A DNA stretch of 64,000 bases from Metalysinibacillus jejuensis. Its GTDB lineage: Bacteria > Bacillota > Bacilli > Bacillales_A > Planococcaceae. Under the pieces are notes generated by a model. It was not told the DNA's origin and made no database searches. It saw only the letters and a program-made list of their open reading frames with translations. Made by a program: the position numbers and the translations under genes. Below, one piece after another: positions 1 to 10,143 of this stretch. The DNA lies in NCBI RefSeq assembly GCF_003057615.1, contig NZ_QAFW01000005.1, positions 29,536-93,535 of the forward strand. Direction: 5' to 3'. How positions within the stretch are numbered: the stretch's first letter is position 1; each line of letters starts with the position of its first letter.

Positions 1-2293
1 ATGCCTCGCTATCTTTTGTATAGGCCTCACCAAAGCCAGTCGTTACGAGCAACACTTCATCATCTTCGGTTAAAAGTTGTGTCGTTGTTTGACCACGCGT
101 CATTTGATTTACGGTTTGAGCGATTTGTGCGGGCACAAACCCTAAGTCTTTCGCCGCTTCTTTATCAATTTCAATTTGAATTTCTTCAACTGTATTTTCT
201 AAATCATGCGTTACTTCTAAAATACCAGGTTGCTTAGCTAACGCTTCTTTTAATTGGTCGGCGCTTTGCGCTAAGCGTGTGCGGTTCGTGTCCGTCAAAC
301 GGAATGTTAGCTGTTGCGGTGCTGAACCTGATGATGTCGAAATATTAAATTGTACGCTCACATCTTCAGCAATTTCTTTCGCCAAATCTTGCTCTACTTC
401 TTCAGCAAAAGCAAAAATCGTACGCTTGCGCTCACTCGCGGGTTTCATTTTGACATAAAGCTCCGCACGATTCGCTACGCTTTGGCCACGAGAGGCAGCT
501 TCTTGTGTAGCACCGATTAAACTAACATATACATCTACATCTGATTCCTGCTTTAATCGTTCTTCAACTTGAGCGACAACTTTTTTTGTTTCACTTAACG
601 AAGCACCATTTGGTAACTGTACCGCTACCGAAGCAAACCCTTCGTCAGTAGCAGGTAAAAACTCTGTTCCCCTTGTGACAACGACATATAATGAGGCTAC
701 AAATAATACAGCTACCGCACTAAGAACAATCGCACGATGGCGGAGCGCTGCTTTTACAACAGCTGTATAGCGTTGATAAAAACGAGATTCGCTACGCACC
801 TCTGTCAGATTTACTGTCTTCGTTTTTAACATGCGGCTTGCAAGCATTGGTACTACGGTTAACGACACCATTAGCGAAGCGAATAAACTAAAGGAAATCG
901 TCAGTGCAAACTCTGTAAAAATTTGGCCAATTAACCCTTCAATAAATAAGACAGGTACGAACACAGCTACCGTTGTTAATGTTGAAGCGGTAATGGCTGT
1001 CGCTAACTCTTTCGTCCCTTTTTTAGCCGCTTCAATCGGTGTCTCACCAAGGCCGAGGTGACGTTCGATATTTTCAATGACGACGATAGCGTTGTCTACA
1101 AGCATCCCTATGCCTAACGCTAGCGCACCGAGCGTCATAATATTTAAAGAAAAGTCAGCAAAGTACATTAAAACAAACGTTACAATAACTGAATACGGAA
1201 TGGCTACACCAATAATAATGGGACTCTTAATGCCGCGTAAAAATACGAATAATACGAGCATGGCAAACAGCCCACCGACAATCATCGACTGCCCAATATT
1301 AGCAATAGCTATGCGAATATAATCCCCTTGGTCAAATAGTACGTCTGCTTCTACACCTTTATAACGCTCGTCTTCTAAGAGCTTCGTTAATGTCGCTTTA
1401 AACTGTTCCGATACTTCTGCTGTATTAGCACCTGATTCTTGTAATACGGACATTAATACGGCCGGACGTTCATTAGCATACGTTTCATTTGTCGCCTTTT
1501 GCTCTGCGCGCTCTACTTTCGCAACATCGCTTATCGTAAGCTTTTCACCTGTCATCGGGTTTACTGATACTGTCAGCTGCGCGATATCCTCAGCGGAAGT
1601 TAGCGTGCTCATAATGCGCGTAGTTAATAACTGCCCGTCTTTCGTTTCGACTGACTCCCCTGGCAAAGATACATTATTAGCTTGTACAAGCTGCACGATG
1701 TCTGCTTGTGTCAATCCTTTTTCTTCTAACTTTTTAGCATCGAGCGTCAATGTAATTTCCTCTACTACTTTACCCGAAATATTAACGCTTGCTACACCTT
1801 CTGTACGCAATAACTCTTGCTCAAGCTCCTCGGCAATAATACGAATATCTGTCGTCGTATCTTCTGCACGTAAAGCTAATTGAATGACCGGGAACTGAGC
1901 CGGGTCAAACTTTAAAAAGCTCGGCTTACCCGCATCATCTGGTAGCGGTGTCATATCGATGCGCTGCAAAACATCGAGCTGTACATCTTTAATATTTGTC
2001 GACCAGTTAAATTCTAAAATAATTAAATTTGAACCTTCTTGTGAGGTGGATTGCACCCGTTCAATACCTGGTAAGGTAGCTAATGTAGCCTCTAATGGCT
2101 TCGTCACTTTTTCATTGACTTCCTCTGGGCTAGCACCTGGATAAGACGTGACCACTACACCAATTGGCGGGTTGAGCTCAGGTATTAATGTTACAGGTAT
2201 TTTCAGTAACGAAATGCCTCCTAGTAAAATGATAAGCAACATGGATACAATCGTTAATGTTGGGCGCTTAATCGAAAAATTACTAATGTTCAT
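1..2293 (-). CDS. RND family (AcrB/SwrC-like) efflux permease, 3' end outside window
   Basis: The minus-strand frame is open from an ATG at 2293, preceded by AAAGGAGT, to the window edge: 764 codons with no stop. The C-terminal part of this roughly 1,000-residue family is therefore missing. It starts with the usual N-terminal anchor (ISNFSIKRPTLTIVSML). A porter domain with PGASPEEVN and LPGIERVQS follows, then the TM4 motif MLVDNAIVVIENIERH that is diagnostic of RND pumps. The family exports drugs, surfactants or lipids using the proton gradient. Gram-positive members such as SwrC act without an outer-membrane channel. No membrane-fusion partner is visible here; it could lie to the left. The substrate cannot be read from sequence. 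Confidence 0.93.
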   Translation of the reverse strand, partial: MNISNFSIKRPTLTIVSMLLIILLGGISLLKIPVTLIPELNPPIGVVVTSYPGASPEEVNEKVTKPLEATLATLPGIERVQSTSQEGSNLIILEFNWSTNIKDVQLDVLQRIDMTPLPDDAGKPSFLKFDPAQFPVIQLALRAEDTTTDIRIIAEELEQELLRTEGVASVNISGKVVEEITLTLDAKKLEEKGLTQADIVQLVQANNVSLPGESVETKDGQLLTTRIMSTLTSAEDIAQLTVSVNPMTGEKLTISDVAKVERAEQKATNETYANERPAVLMSVLQESGANTAEVSEQFKATLTKLLEDERYKGVEADVLFDQGDYIRIAIANIGQSMIVGGLFAMLVLFVFLRGIKSPIIIGVAIPYSVIVTFVLMYFADFSLNIMTLGALALGIGMLVDNAIVVIENIERHLGLGETPIEAAKKGTKELATAITASTLTTVAVFVPVLFIEGLIGQIFTEFALTISFSLFASLMVSLTVVPMLASRMLKTKTVNLTEVRSESRFYQRYTAVVKAALRHRAIVLSAVAVLFVASLYVVVTRGTEFLPATDEGFASVAVQLPNGASLSETKKVVAQVEERLKQESDVDVYVSLIGATQEAASRGQSVANRAELYVKMKPASERKRTIFAFAEEVEQDLAKEIAEDVSVQFNISTSSGSAPQQLTFRLTDTNRTRLAQSADQLKEALAKQPGILEVTHDLENTVEEIQIEIDKEAAKDLGFVPAQIAQTVNQMTRGQTTTQLLTEDDEVLLVTTGFGEAYTKDSEA

Positions 2294-2310
2294 CGTGCCA
2301 ACTCCTTTTT

Positions 2311-2347
2311 AAAAAAACGCGAATAAGGTCATGCCCAATTCGCGTTT
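2311..2347 (-). terminator. Rho-independent terminator after prfC
   Basis: An inverted repeat, ACGCGAAT with ATTCGCGT across a 12-nt loop, is followed on the minus strand by a run of seven T. It lies just after the prfC stop and just before the RND gene start, so it separates the two. Confidence 0.8.
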
Positions 2348-2352
2348 CATTT

Positions 2353-3927
2353 TTACAATAAGCTATATAATTTAATATGATCGTTTTTATCTGCAAACCA
2401 GCGCATTGCAAAGTCGTTTTCAAATAAAAAGACGTAATTTTCGTAGCGGTCATGCACGAGCATACTACGTGTTGAAGACATAGACTCTTTTACATCTTCT
2501 TCATTCTCAATCCAACGAGCAATTTTGCTGCCCATCGGTTCCATACGCACTTCAACATTGTATTCATTTTTCATGCGATGCTCAAACACTTCAAATTGTA
2601 ATTGACCAACCGCACCTAAAATAACTTCCTCTGTATGCAATGTTTTGTAGTATTGGATAGCTCCTTCTTGTACGAGCTGTAAAATCCCTTTATGGAAGTG
2701 TTTTGATTTCATGACGTTTTTAGCTGTTACTTTCATAAATAATTCAGGGGTGAACTGCGGCAGTGCTTCAAACTTAAACGTCTTTTTACCACCGACTACG
2801 GTATCACCAATTTGGTAGGTCCCTGTATCATATAACCCGATAATATCACCAGCTACCGCTTTATCAACCGTCTCACGATCATCTGCTAAAAACTGTGTAG
2901 ACTGTGTTACTTTAAATGATTTCCCTGTACGTGACAACGTCATATTCATGCCGCGCTCAAATTCACCTGATACGATACGCACGAAAGCGATACGGTCGCG
3001 GTGAGCAGGGTTCATATTGGCTTGAATCTTGAAAATAAAGCCCGAAAACTCTTTTGTTTCTACTGGGTCAACAATTGTTTCTTCTTGCGTTAAACGTGGC
3101 TGTGGCATCGGCGCAAACTTTAAATACGTCTCTAAAAATGTTTGAACGCCAAAGTTTGTTAAAGCTGAACCGAAAAATACAGGTGTTAGCTCACCACGAC
3201 GAATTTTCTCTTCAGAAAAGTCATTCCCCGCTTCATCAAGCAACATAATATCTTCCATAGCTTGCGTATAATATGATGTTTTTTTCATATCATTTTCTAC
3301 CGCTAATTCACCATTTTCGTCTAAAGGTAAGAAGCGCGCCTCCTCATCCGTACGGAACTGTTCGATACGCTTATTATAACGGTCGTAAATGCCTAAAAAC
3401 TCCTTACCCATACCGATTGGCCAGTTCATCGCATACGACTGAATGCCAAGCACTTCTTCTAATTCTTCCATTAACTCTAGTGGTTCTTTACCTTGGCGGT
3501 CTAACTTGTTAATAAACGTAAAAATAGGAATACCGCGCATACGACAAACTTTAAATAGTTTTAACGTTTGTACCTCGATACCTTTAGCTGCATCGACTAC
3601 CATGACAGCACTATCTACTGCCATCAATGTACGGTACGTATCTTCCGAGAAGTCTTGGTGACCAGGTGTATCTAAAATATTGACGCGGCAACCTTCAAAA
3701 TCAAACTGCATAACTGAAGATGTGACAGAAATACCACGTTGTTTTTCAATTTCCATCCAGTCAGATGTCGCAAACTTGCCAGACTTTTTACCTTTGACTG
3801 TACCAGCGTCGCGAATCGCGCCACCAAAGTACAACATTTTTTCTGTAATGGTTGTTTTCCCTGCGTCAGGGTGAGAGATAATCGCAAAAGTGCGACGTGA
3901 TTCAATTTCTTGTTTTAAGTTCGTCAT
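2353..3927 (-). CDS. prfC: Peptide chain release factor 3
   Basis: RF3 is the translational GTPase that recycles RF1 and RF2 after peptide release. The GTPase motifs are visible: SHPDAGKTT near residue 18, DTPGHQDF near 83, and NKLD near 142. RF3-type domains II and III follow, and the length is 524 residues, usual for RF3. I chose the ATG at 3927 ([12 protein letters not shown]), which has AAAGGAG about 11 nt upstream. An upstream in-frame ATG at 3963 would add 12 non-conserved residues. It lies downstream of murE on the same strand, an arrangement also known in Staphylococcus aureus. Confidence 0.96.
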   Translation of the reverse strand: MTNLKQEIESRRTFAIISHPDAGKTTITEKMLYFGGAIRDAGTVKGKKSGKFATSDWMEIEKQRGISVTSSVMQFDFEGCRVNILDTPGHQDFSEDTYRTLMAVDSAVMVVDAAKGIEVQTLKLFKVCRMRGIPIFTFINKLDRQGKEPLELMEELEEVLGIQSYAMNWPIGMGKEFLGIYDRYNKRIEQFRTDEEARFLPLDENGELAVENDMKKTSYYTQAMEDIMLLDEAGNDFSEEKIRRGELTPVFFGSALTNFGVQTFLETYLKFAPMPQPRLTQEETIVDPVETKEFSGFIFKIQANMNPAHRDRIAFVRIVSGEFERGMNMTLSRTGKSFKVTQSTQFLADDRETVDKAVAGDIIGLYDTGTYQIGDTVVGGKKTFKFEALPQFTPELFMKVTAKNVMKSKHFHKGILQLVQEGAIQYYKTLHTEEVILGAVGQLQFEVFEHRMKNEYNVEVRMEPMGSKIARWIENEEDVKESMSSTRSMLVHDRYENYVFLFENDFAMRWFADKNDHIKLYSLL

Positions 3928-4010
3928 GAGTAAGTAATCTCCTTTTCCTATCTCAACTATCATAAAAATTTTTTATTGGGCTGACAACTGTTTTCACAAT
4001 TTGTCCAATT

Positions 4011-4035
4011 AAAAAAGGAGGGACGCGCCCTCCTT
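4011..4035 (-). terminator. Terminator after murE
   Basis: The hairpin GGAGGG-CGCG-TCCCTCC is followed by TTTTTT on the minus strand, directly after the murE stop. prfC probably has its own promoter in the roughly 80 nt that follow. Confidence 0.8.
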
Positions 4036-4037
4036 CC

Positions 4038-5507
4038 TCACACGTTAAATTTCTTCATACCCGCTTCAACTGCAATTTCTGCATCGCTATGTGGGTATTT
4101 GGTATTTTCGATAATTTGGAAGTCTTCGTGCCCTTTACCTGCAAAAATTATCATATCGCCAGGCTCGGCTACTTCTATAGCATGGCATACAGCTTCTGCA
4201 CGATCTCCGATACAAGCAAAGTTTTCATGCGTCATACCTTTAGCTAAATCGCCTGTGATGCTGTCATATTCTTCGTAACGTGGATCATCAGTCGTTAAAA
4301 TAACATATTCTGCACGCGAAGCTTTTTCAGCCATTGCAGGGCGTTTTGATTTATCACGATTGCCACCTGTCCCGACTAAGAAAATTATTTTACCTTGTTT
4401 GTAAGGCTCGGCCGCCTGAATGGCTTTTTCAATCGCATCAGGCGTATGCGCATAGTCAATAAAAATTTCAATAGGTAAGTCACTCGGCACTTTTTCCATG
4501 CGCCCTTTAACCGGTGGTAATAATTCGATATGTTCGATAATTTGCTCAATCGCATGACCGCGCGCATAAAATGTTGTAGCCGCAGCCAGTACATTATAGA
4601 CGTTAAAATCACCGAGTAAATTCATCGTTACCGGGAAGATGCCTTCTGGTGTATGCATATCAAAATGCGTTTTAAAGTTTTCGTAAGAGCAGTTGCTCGC
4701 TTTAAAATCTGCGCGTTCACTTGTAAAACCGTAACGCCAAACAGGAAACGGTGTCATTTTAGCGTAGCGCTCTGCCCAAGGGTCGTCGGCGTTCAATACA
4801 ACGTATTTATTTTTCTCGAGGTCTTGACCAAGTTGTGAGAATAATAAACCTTTCGCTTGTCCGTAGTCTTCCATTGTACCGTGGAAATCTAAATGGTCAT
4901 GCGTTAAATTCGTAAAGATGGCAACGTCATAGTCAACGCCGGCTAAACGGCCTAAAGCTAGTCCGTGTGAAGATACTTCCATCGTCATTACACGACAGCC
5001 TTCCATTTTAGCGCGGAAAATCATTTGCTGTGTACTGAGAGCATCACTCGTCGTATTAGCTGACTCGTATAAAATCCCGTTTAAGTTAAAACCAATCGTA
5101 CCTGTTAACGCGGATTTTGTACCCATGCTCTGCAACATATTTTGAATAATGCCTGTGACCGAAGTTTTGCCGTTTGTTCCTGTTACCCCAATCATAAACA
5201 TATCTTGTGAAGGGTAATCGTAAAATTTAGCGGCCAGTAAACCTAGGGCACGTGTCGTATCGCGTACGACTACTTGTGTTACCCCTTTTGGTAGCGTTAA
5301 TTCTCGCTCTGTCACAATAATTGTCGCACCCGCTTCAATTGCTTGCTCAGCATAATCGTGTCCATCTACAGTATAACCTTTAATACAAATAAACATGCTA
5401 TCTTGCTGGACTGCGCGCGAGTCAATTACAATTTCTGTGACATGCGCTGGCACTTCACCAATGACACGTTTAACCGGTAACATGTTTAATAATTCGCCTG
5501 CATACAT
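4038..5507 (-). CDS. murE: UDP-MurNAc-tripeptide synthetase (MurE)
   Basis: MurE adds the third amino acid to UDP-MurNAc-L-Ala-D-Glu in the cytoplasm. The Mur ligase signature GVTGTNGKTSV lies near residue 107, the central EVSSHGL and HLDFHGT motifs follow, and the C-terminal domain carries GTGGNRDKSKRP. The substrate-selecting loop near residue 405 reads DDPR, not the DNPR of meso-diaminopimelate ligases. The amino acid added may therefore be L-lysine, but this is an inference. I chose the ATG at 5507 because GGAGG lies 8 nt upstream; the in-frame ATG at 5522 has no such site. The length of 489 residues is normal. prfC follows on the same strand. Confidence 0.93.
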   Translation of the reverse strand: MYAGELLNMLPVKRVIGEVPAHVTEIVIDSRAVQQDSMFICIKGYTVDGHDYAEQAIEAGATIIVTERELTLPKGVTQVVVRDTTRALGLLAAKFYDYPSQDMFMIGVTGTNGKTSVTGIIQNMLQSMGTKSALTGTIGFNLNGILYESANTTSDALSTQQMIFRAKMEGCRVMTMEVSSHGLALGRLAGVDYDVAIFTNLTHDHLDFHGTMEDYGQAKGLLFSQLGQDLEKNKYVVLNADDPWAERYAKMTPFPVWRYGFTSERADFKASNCSYENFKTHFDMHTPEGIFPVTMNLLGDFNVYNVLAAATTFYARGHAIEQIIEHIELLPPVKGRMEKVPSDLPIEIFIDYAHTPDAIEKAIQAAEPYKQGKIIFLVGTGGNRDKSKRPAMAEKASRAEYVILTTDDPRYEEYDSITGDLAKGMTHENFACIGDRAEAVCHAIEVAEPGDMIIFAGKGHEDFQIIENTKYPHSDAEIAVEAGMKKFNV

Positions 5508-5636
5508 TGTTCGTTCCTCCATTTCACATAGTAAGGCTATGTGTCACTTCTTTTCTTATCATCATAACAAAATTTTCGTTTTCTTGATACTGTTGAATCG
5601 TGTATGATTAGTGTCATCATACAAAAGGAGTCACCT

Positions 5637-7208
5637 ATGGATCAAAATACGTTTTTAGCAAATCGTAATAAGCTTTTTTTACATTTGTATATCATTGGAA
5701 TTGCTGGCTATATTGTCGCCTTTTGGTTAGATATTTTTCCATTTTTTAAGCGCCTTCCTTATGAAGGTATCGTCTTTGCCGCAATTGCAATCGGGCTTTG
5801 CTACAGTAAAATTTCACCTAAGGCGATGCAAATTACGTTATTAGTTGGCGGCAATATTGCTATGGTAATTTTTAATTACTACAACTGCCACTATATCGGC
5901 ATTACATGGTGTGTGTTATTTATTTTACTCGCATCTGTGTATGAGTCGATTCATATTAATATTGCCGTATCTTTTGCAGCGATTATTGAGAGTATTATTT
6001 TACTCAAGCTATTGCCGCAAAAAATTACATTAGAAATTACATCGGTTTATTATTTATTATTCACGCTATCATTAATGACTATTTTAGCTTGCTTACAATT
6101 TTACTTATTAAAGCGCTCATGGCGTTCTATGGAAGTTATGCAGGACTCTAAAGAGAAGCAACTCGCTTGGAGCGACGCTTACTTAGAGCTCTTCTTTAAC
6201 TCAGCGAAAGATAGCATTGCAGTGTTTGATTTAAACGGGCGCATTATTCAAGTAAACCCCGCCTTTGAAGAGTTATATGGCTGGAAGCGCGAGGAATGCA
6301 TCGGCAAAATTTTGCCACTCGTGCCCCACGAAAATGAATTGGCGGCTAAAATACGCCAAAAAGGCTTAATGAAAGGCGAAAGTTATTCACTGCTCGAAAC
6401 GCAAGATCAACGTAAAGACGGTAGCTATTTCGATGCGCAAATTTCTTTATCGCCGATTTTAAATGAACAAGGTGAAGTTATGGCGACCTCTGTCATTTCT
6501 CGCGATATTTCTTACCAAAAAGAAAATGAACGCTTAATCGTTGAAACAGAAAAATTAAATCTAGCTGGCGAATTAGCCGCGGGGCTCGCACATGAAATTC
6601 GCAATCCTATGACGGTGATCTCTGGCTTTATTCAGATGATGAGCGCGGATACGGCGTCGCCTTACCATACGCACTATGCCACGATAAAAAAAGAAATCGA
6701 ACGCGTCGATTTAATTATTGAAGAGTTTTTAATTTTATCCACACCACAGGCACTTGCAATAACGCCTTTTTATTTAGATGAGGTATTGCAAGAAACATGC
6801 GATTTTTTAACGCTATCATTTGAGCGTCATGCCATTGATTTTGAACTACAGTGCGAATTAGCATATTGCAAGGTGCAAGGCAATGCCAATCAAATTAAAC
6901 AAGTGCTACTTAACCTATTAAAAAATGCGATTGAAGCATTAGAACATAGCACACATAAAAAAATTACCGCTCGCCTTTATAAAAAACAAAATACGCTTCG
7001 CATCGCTATTACGGATACCGGTTGCGGCATTGACGAGCAAACTTTACAACATATTTTCAGCCCTTTTTATACGACGAAACCTTCAGGCACTGGCTTAGGC
7101 ATGATCATTACTAATAAAATTATGCAAGAGCATGGCGGACAAGTGCTCATTGAAAGCGTCGTTGACGTAGGTACGACAATTACTATCGTCTTTCAACTAC
7201 CACAATAA
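5637..7208 (+). CDS. Orphan membrane PAS sensor histidine kinase
   Basis: This is a 523-residue sensor kinase. About six membrane helices span residues 15-165. A PAS domain (SAKDSIAVFDLNGRIIQVNPA) runs from about 185 to 305. The H-box AGLAHEIRNPMTVISGF carries the phospho-accepting His, and the ATPase boxes are NLLKNAIEAL (N), DTGCGI (G1), FSPFYTTKP (F) and GTGLGM (G2). The build resembles Bacillus sporulation or phosphorelay kinases of the KinB/KinE kind. No response-regulator gene is adjacent, which fits a kinase feeding a remote phosphorelay. I chose the ATG at 5637 (AAAAGGAG 6 nt upstream) over the one at 5604. The signal is unknown. Confidence 0.9.
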   Translation: MDQNTFLANRNKLFLHLYIIGIAGYIVAFWLDIFPFFKRLPYEGIVFAAIAIGLCYSKISPKAMQITLLVGGNIAMVIFNYYNCHYIGITWCVLFILLASVYESIHINIAVSFAAIIESIILLKLLPQKITLEITSVYYLLFTLSLMTILACLQFYLLKRSWRSMEVMQDSKEKQLAWSDAYLELFFNSAKDSIAVFDLNGRIIQVNPAFEELYGWKREECIGKILPLVPHENELAAKIRQKGLMKGESYSLLETQDQRKDGSYFDAQISLSPILNEQGEVMATSVISRDISYQKENERLIVETEKLNLAGELAAGLAHEIRNPMTVISGFIQMMSADTASPYHTHYATIKKEIERVDLIIEEFLILSTPQALAITPFYLDEVLQETCDFLTLSFERHAIDFELQCELAYCKVQGNANQIKQVLLNLLKNAIEALEHSTHKKITARLYKKQNTLRIAITDTGCGIDEQTLQHIFSPFYTTKPSGTGLGMIITNKIMQEHGGQVLIESVVDVGTTITIVFQLPQ

Positions 7209-7216
7209 CTATAGTA

Positions 7217-7258
7217 AAACGCATGGTACCGAAAAAGCTTAGGTGCCATGCGTTTTTT
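7217..7258. terminator. Bidirectional terminator, kinase/aldehyde dehydrogenase
   Basis: AAAACGCATGGTACC and GGTGCCATGCGTTTTTT form a long stem between converging genes, with A and T tracts on both sides, so it can stop transcription from either direction. Confidence 0.85.
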
Positions 7259-7276
7259 AGATGAGCTAATTGCCGT

Positions 7277-8644
7277 TCACTTTATTATTTTCTTTACTAA
7301 AGCTAAACGATTATTATAAGGCGGAAAGACAAGGTTTGGTTCAATTTTCGTAGATTTTTGATAGATTGATTTAGCATGGGTAAAGTTTTCGAAACTCGCC
7401 TTGCCGTGGTAACTGTTAACACCAGATGGCCCTACGCCACCGAATGGTAACGCCGTACTACCTACATGCGTTAACGTATCATTAATGCAACCTCCGCCAA
7501 ACGGCAACGCTTCTAAAAAGTATTGTTGTGCCACTCGTTGCTCCGAAAAGAAATAAGCTGCTAGCGGCTTTGGTTTCGTCGCCACTTCTGCTAAAGCTAC
7601 TTTTACATCGTCAAAAATAATAATCGGTAACAACGGTCCAAAAATTTCATCTTGCATAATAGGGTCCGAAAAATTTACATCATACAATAATGTCGGTGCC
7701 ATATAGCACTGCGCTCTATCATATGCACCGCCATGCACCACTTGCTGTTGTTGTGCTTGCAATAAAGCGCTCAGCCTATCCAAATGGCGCGTATTAATAA
7801 TACGGCCGTAGTCTTTACTCTTTTCTGGGTGTTTGCCATAAAAACGTGTAAGTGCCTTCTTACAGGCGTTCACAAATTCATCTGCTATGCTACGGTGCAC
7901 TAACACATAGTCAGGTGCAACACAAGTTTGTCCCGCATTCGTAAATTTCCCCCAAACAATACGCTTAGCTGCCAACGCAATTTTAGCGGTATGATCTACA
8001 ATCGCTGGAGATTTACCCCCTAGCTCGAGGGCAATTGGTGTTAAGCGTTCAGCTGCAGCACGCGCTACAATTTTACCTACCGCTACACTTCCGGTGAAGA
8101 AGATGTAGTCAACAGGTGCATAAATGAGTGTTTGTACCGTTTCTTTAGCACCTTCTACTACAGCTACATACGTTGGTGCAAACGTCTCTTCGATAATCAC
8201 GCGCACAATTTTTGTAGTAGCAGGTGTCATTTCGGATGGTTTAACGATTGCCGTATTACCTCCGACAATAGCGCCAATTAATGGCTCCATCACAAGTTGA
8301 AATGGATAGTTAAATGGTGCAATAATAGCTACTACGCCGTAAGGTTCACGCACGATAAAGCTTTTACCTGGTTGCAAATGTAATGGTGTTGGCACAACTT
8401 CTTTTTTCGCCCAATCATCCACATGTTGTATCATATACGAAATGCTATCAAGCACCAATCCGACTTCTGTTGTGTAGGCCTCAAAAGCACTTTTGTGTAA
8501 GTCTTCATATAAAGCAGCTAAAATTTCAGGTTCATGGCGCACGATGCTATCTTTTAACTGTTGGAGTTGCTGCTTACGAAAAGCGATATCTCGCGTAGCG
8601 CCACTTAAATAGTAGCGTCGCTGTTGTGTAATAAGCTGTTGCAC
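7277..8644 (-). CDS. Aldehyde dehydrogenase, class 3-like (YwdH type)
   Basis: This NAD(P)-dependent enzyme oxidises aldehydes to acids. Visible motifs are FTGSVAVGK (cofactor binding), LELGGKSP (general-base Glu) and NAGQTCVAPDY (nucleophile Cys). The C-terminal half carries QDEIFGPLLPI and the end is class 3-like. I prefer a GTG start at 8644: GAGGGTG lies 5 nt upstream, it begins 10 nt after the stop of the preceding gene, and it gives 455 residues, typical of class 3. The longer reading from 8701 would overlap the upstream gene. It is probably co-transcribed with the TerB-like/beta-helix gene; the substrate is unknown. Confidence 0.93.
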   Translation of the reverse strand: MQQLITQQRRYYLSGATRDIAFRKQQLQQLKDSIVRHEPEILAALYEDLHKSAFEAYTTEVGLVLDSISYMIQHVDDWAKKEVVPTPLHLQPGKSFIVREPYGVVAIIAPFNYPFQLVMEPLIGAIVGGNTAIVKPSEMTPATTKIVRVIIEETFAPTYVAVVEGAKETVQTLIYAPVDYIFFTGSVAVGKIVARAAAERLTPIALELGGKSPAIVDHTAKIALAAKRIVWGKFTNAGQTCVAPDYVLVHRSIADEFVNACKKALTRFYGKHPEKSKDYGRIINTRHLDRLSALLQAQQQQVVHGGAYDRAQCYMAPTLLYDVNFSDPIMQDEIFGPLLPIIIFDDVKVALAEVATKPKPLAAYFFSEQRVAQQYFLEALPFGGGCINDTLTHVGSTALPFGGVGPSGVNSYHGKASFENFTHAKSIYQKSTKIEPNLVFPPYNNRLALVKKIIK

Positions 8645-8654
8645 AAAATCACCC

Positions 8655-10034
8655 TCACTTTTGTAAAATAGTTTGCGGCTCACAAGCTTCAAACGTGCCA
8701 AAGGTGGCCGGTGCTTCTAGTGTATCACCTTTTAACATAACTACTGCTTCATTAAGCCCTGCTTGACATGCAGTAAATGTGTTTTGTTGCCCATCTACTG
8801 TACATGCATACGCATCAATCGCTGCGCCTCCAATACGCGAAGTACACGTTGTAAACGTATTATTTTTCAGTTGCGCTGTCGCTTCATACATATGAATAGC
8901 ACCGCTCATTTCAGCGCGCGTCTCATTAAAAGTACAGCCTTCAATAAGCATCGTAACACGCGTTACTTTACGTGCCGGACGGAAGCCGAAGAAACTACGG
9001 GCCTTCATATGGCTCGCCTCTGTCCCTGCCACATACATCGCGCCACCTTTACCTAAACTTGAACAATGCTCAAACGTGCAATCTCGCACAATAAAATGCT
9101 CACTATTCGTAAAATAAAGTGCACCGCCACGCGCTTCATCAAAACATTTTTCAAACGTGCAACCTTCTAACGTAACTTGCGCATTGTCCATCTGTATGGC
9201 ACGCACATTATTAGCGCCATGAAATGTTACATCTTGCAATGTAAGTGCACCGACATTGCGGATTGATAACATCGTTTGATTAGCATCCATTGACGCTTGT
9301 AACGTAGCGCCGTCCGCTTTTATTACCCCGCCGTCTACAATAATTGACGCGCCATCTAAAAACGTAACCGTCATGCCATTTAAATCAAGCTCTGCTCCTT
9401 GACCTACGGTAACTTCCCCTTGCAAGACAGTTGCATACGTTAACTTACGCTTTTGTCCTGTAAATAATGACATTGTCGTTAAGCGTTCTTCATAGACGAA
9501 ACCTGGCAAGAAGTAGCTGAGAGCATCTAATGGCACAGCCACTTCTTGTTCAAACGCCGCTTGCACTACTTTATTAGCTACTTCTTGATCTTGACGTAAC
9601 ATAGCCATGCGGAAATTACGCACAAAATGTACTTCTGCGTAATTAAGTCGTAACAATTCTTCAAATAGTACGAGAAATGCTTGTTCTTTTTCCGTAATTT
9701 TGCGGTCTTGTTGCGCATAAGCATACAAGTCGAGCATAAATACAAGCTTTTGCATAGGCTCATGGAGTACGTTTAAAATATTATGTACGAGCGCGTCTTC
9801 TGCAGCCATCGCCTGTTGAATCGCTAACTTGGCAAATGTTTCTTTAATTTCTAACGCTTCTAACTGTTTATGTAACTCATCCTTTGCCATCTCACTCGGA
9901 TAACCATCGACACATAGCAGCATCGTATAACCTGTAATATACGTCTTTTTAAAACGTACGCTTTCTTCGGCAAAAGGATGTTTATGATGAAACAATTGTT
10001 CTTTGATTCGTTGTAAATTATCTAATATGGACAT
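8655..10034 (-). CDS. TerB-like helical domain fused to a right-handed beta-helix
   Basis: I do not recognise this 459-residue protein as a named family. The first 180 residues are helical and contain a segment (DLYAYAQQDRKITEKEQ) resembling the acidic metal-binding helix pair of TerB-type domains. From about 200 to 445 there are repeated coils of the kind TLEGCTFEKCFDEARGGALY and FIVRDCTFEHCSSLGKGGAMY, typical of pectate-lyase-like parallel beta-helices with stacked Asn and Cys. No signal peptide or membrane segment is seen, so a cytoplasmic location is likely. The start is ATG 10034 with GGAGG upstream. An aldehyde dehydrogenase follows after 10 nt. Function is not assigned. Confidence 0.85.
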   Translation of the reverse strand: MSILDNLQRIKEQLFHHKHPFAEESVRFKKTYITGYTMLLCVDGYPSEMAKDELHKQLEALEIKETFAKLAIQQAMAAEDALVHNILNVLHEPMQKLVFMLDLYAYAQQDRKITEKEQAFLVLFEELLRLNYAEVHFVRNFRMAMLRQDQEVANKVVQAAFEQEVAVPLDALSYFLPGFVYEERLTTMSLFTGQKRKLTYATVLQGEVTVGQGAELDLNGMTVTFLDGASIIVDGGVIKADGATLQASMDANQTMLSIRNVGALTLQDVTFHGANNVRAIQMDNAQVTLEGCTFEKCFDEARGGALYFTNSEHFIVRDCTFEHCSSLGKGGAMYVAGTEASHMKARSFFGFRPARKVTRVTMLIEGCTFNETRAEMSGAIHMYEATAQLKNNTFTTCTSRIGGAAIDAYACTVDGQQNTFTACQAGLNEAVVMLKGDTLEAPATFGTFEACEPQTILQK

Positions 10035-10143
10035 ATCGTCGCCTCCTCTTTGTTATATCGGTTACCTTACCTTCGTTTATAGATGGAATTTTCGCTCTTT
10101 TTAGCGTATACTAAAGGCAATACCATGATAGGAGTTGATAGTG

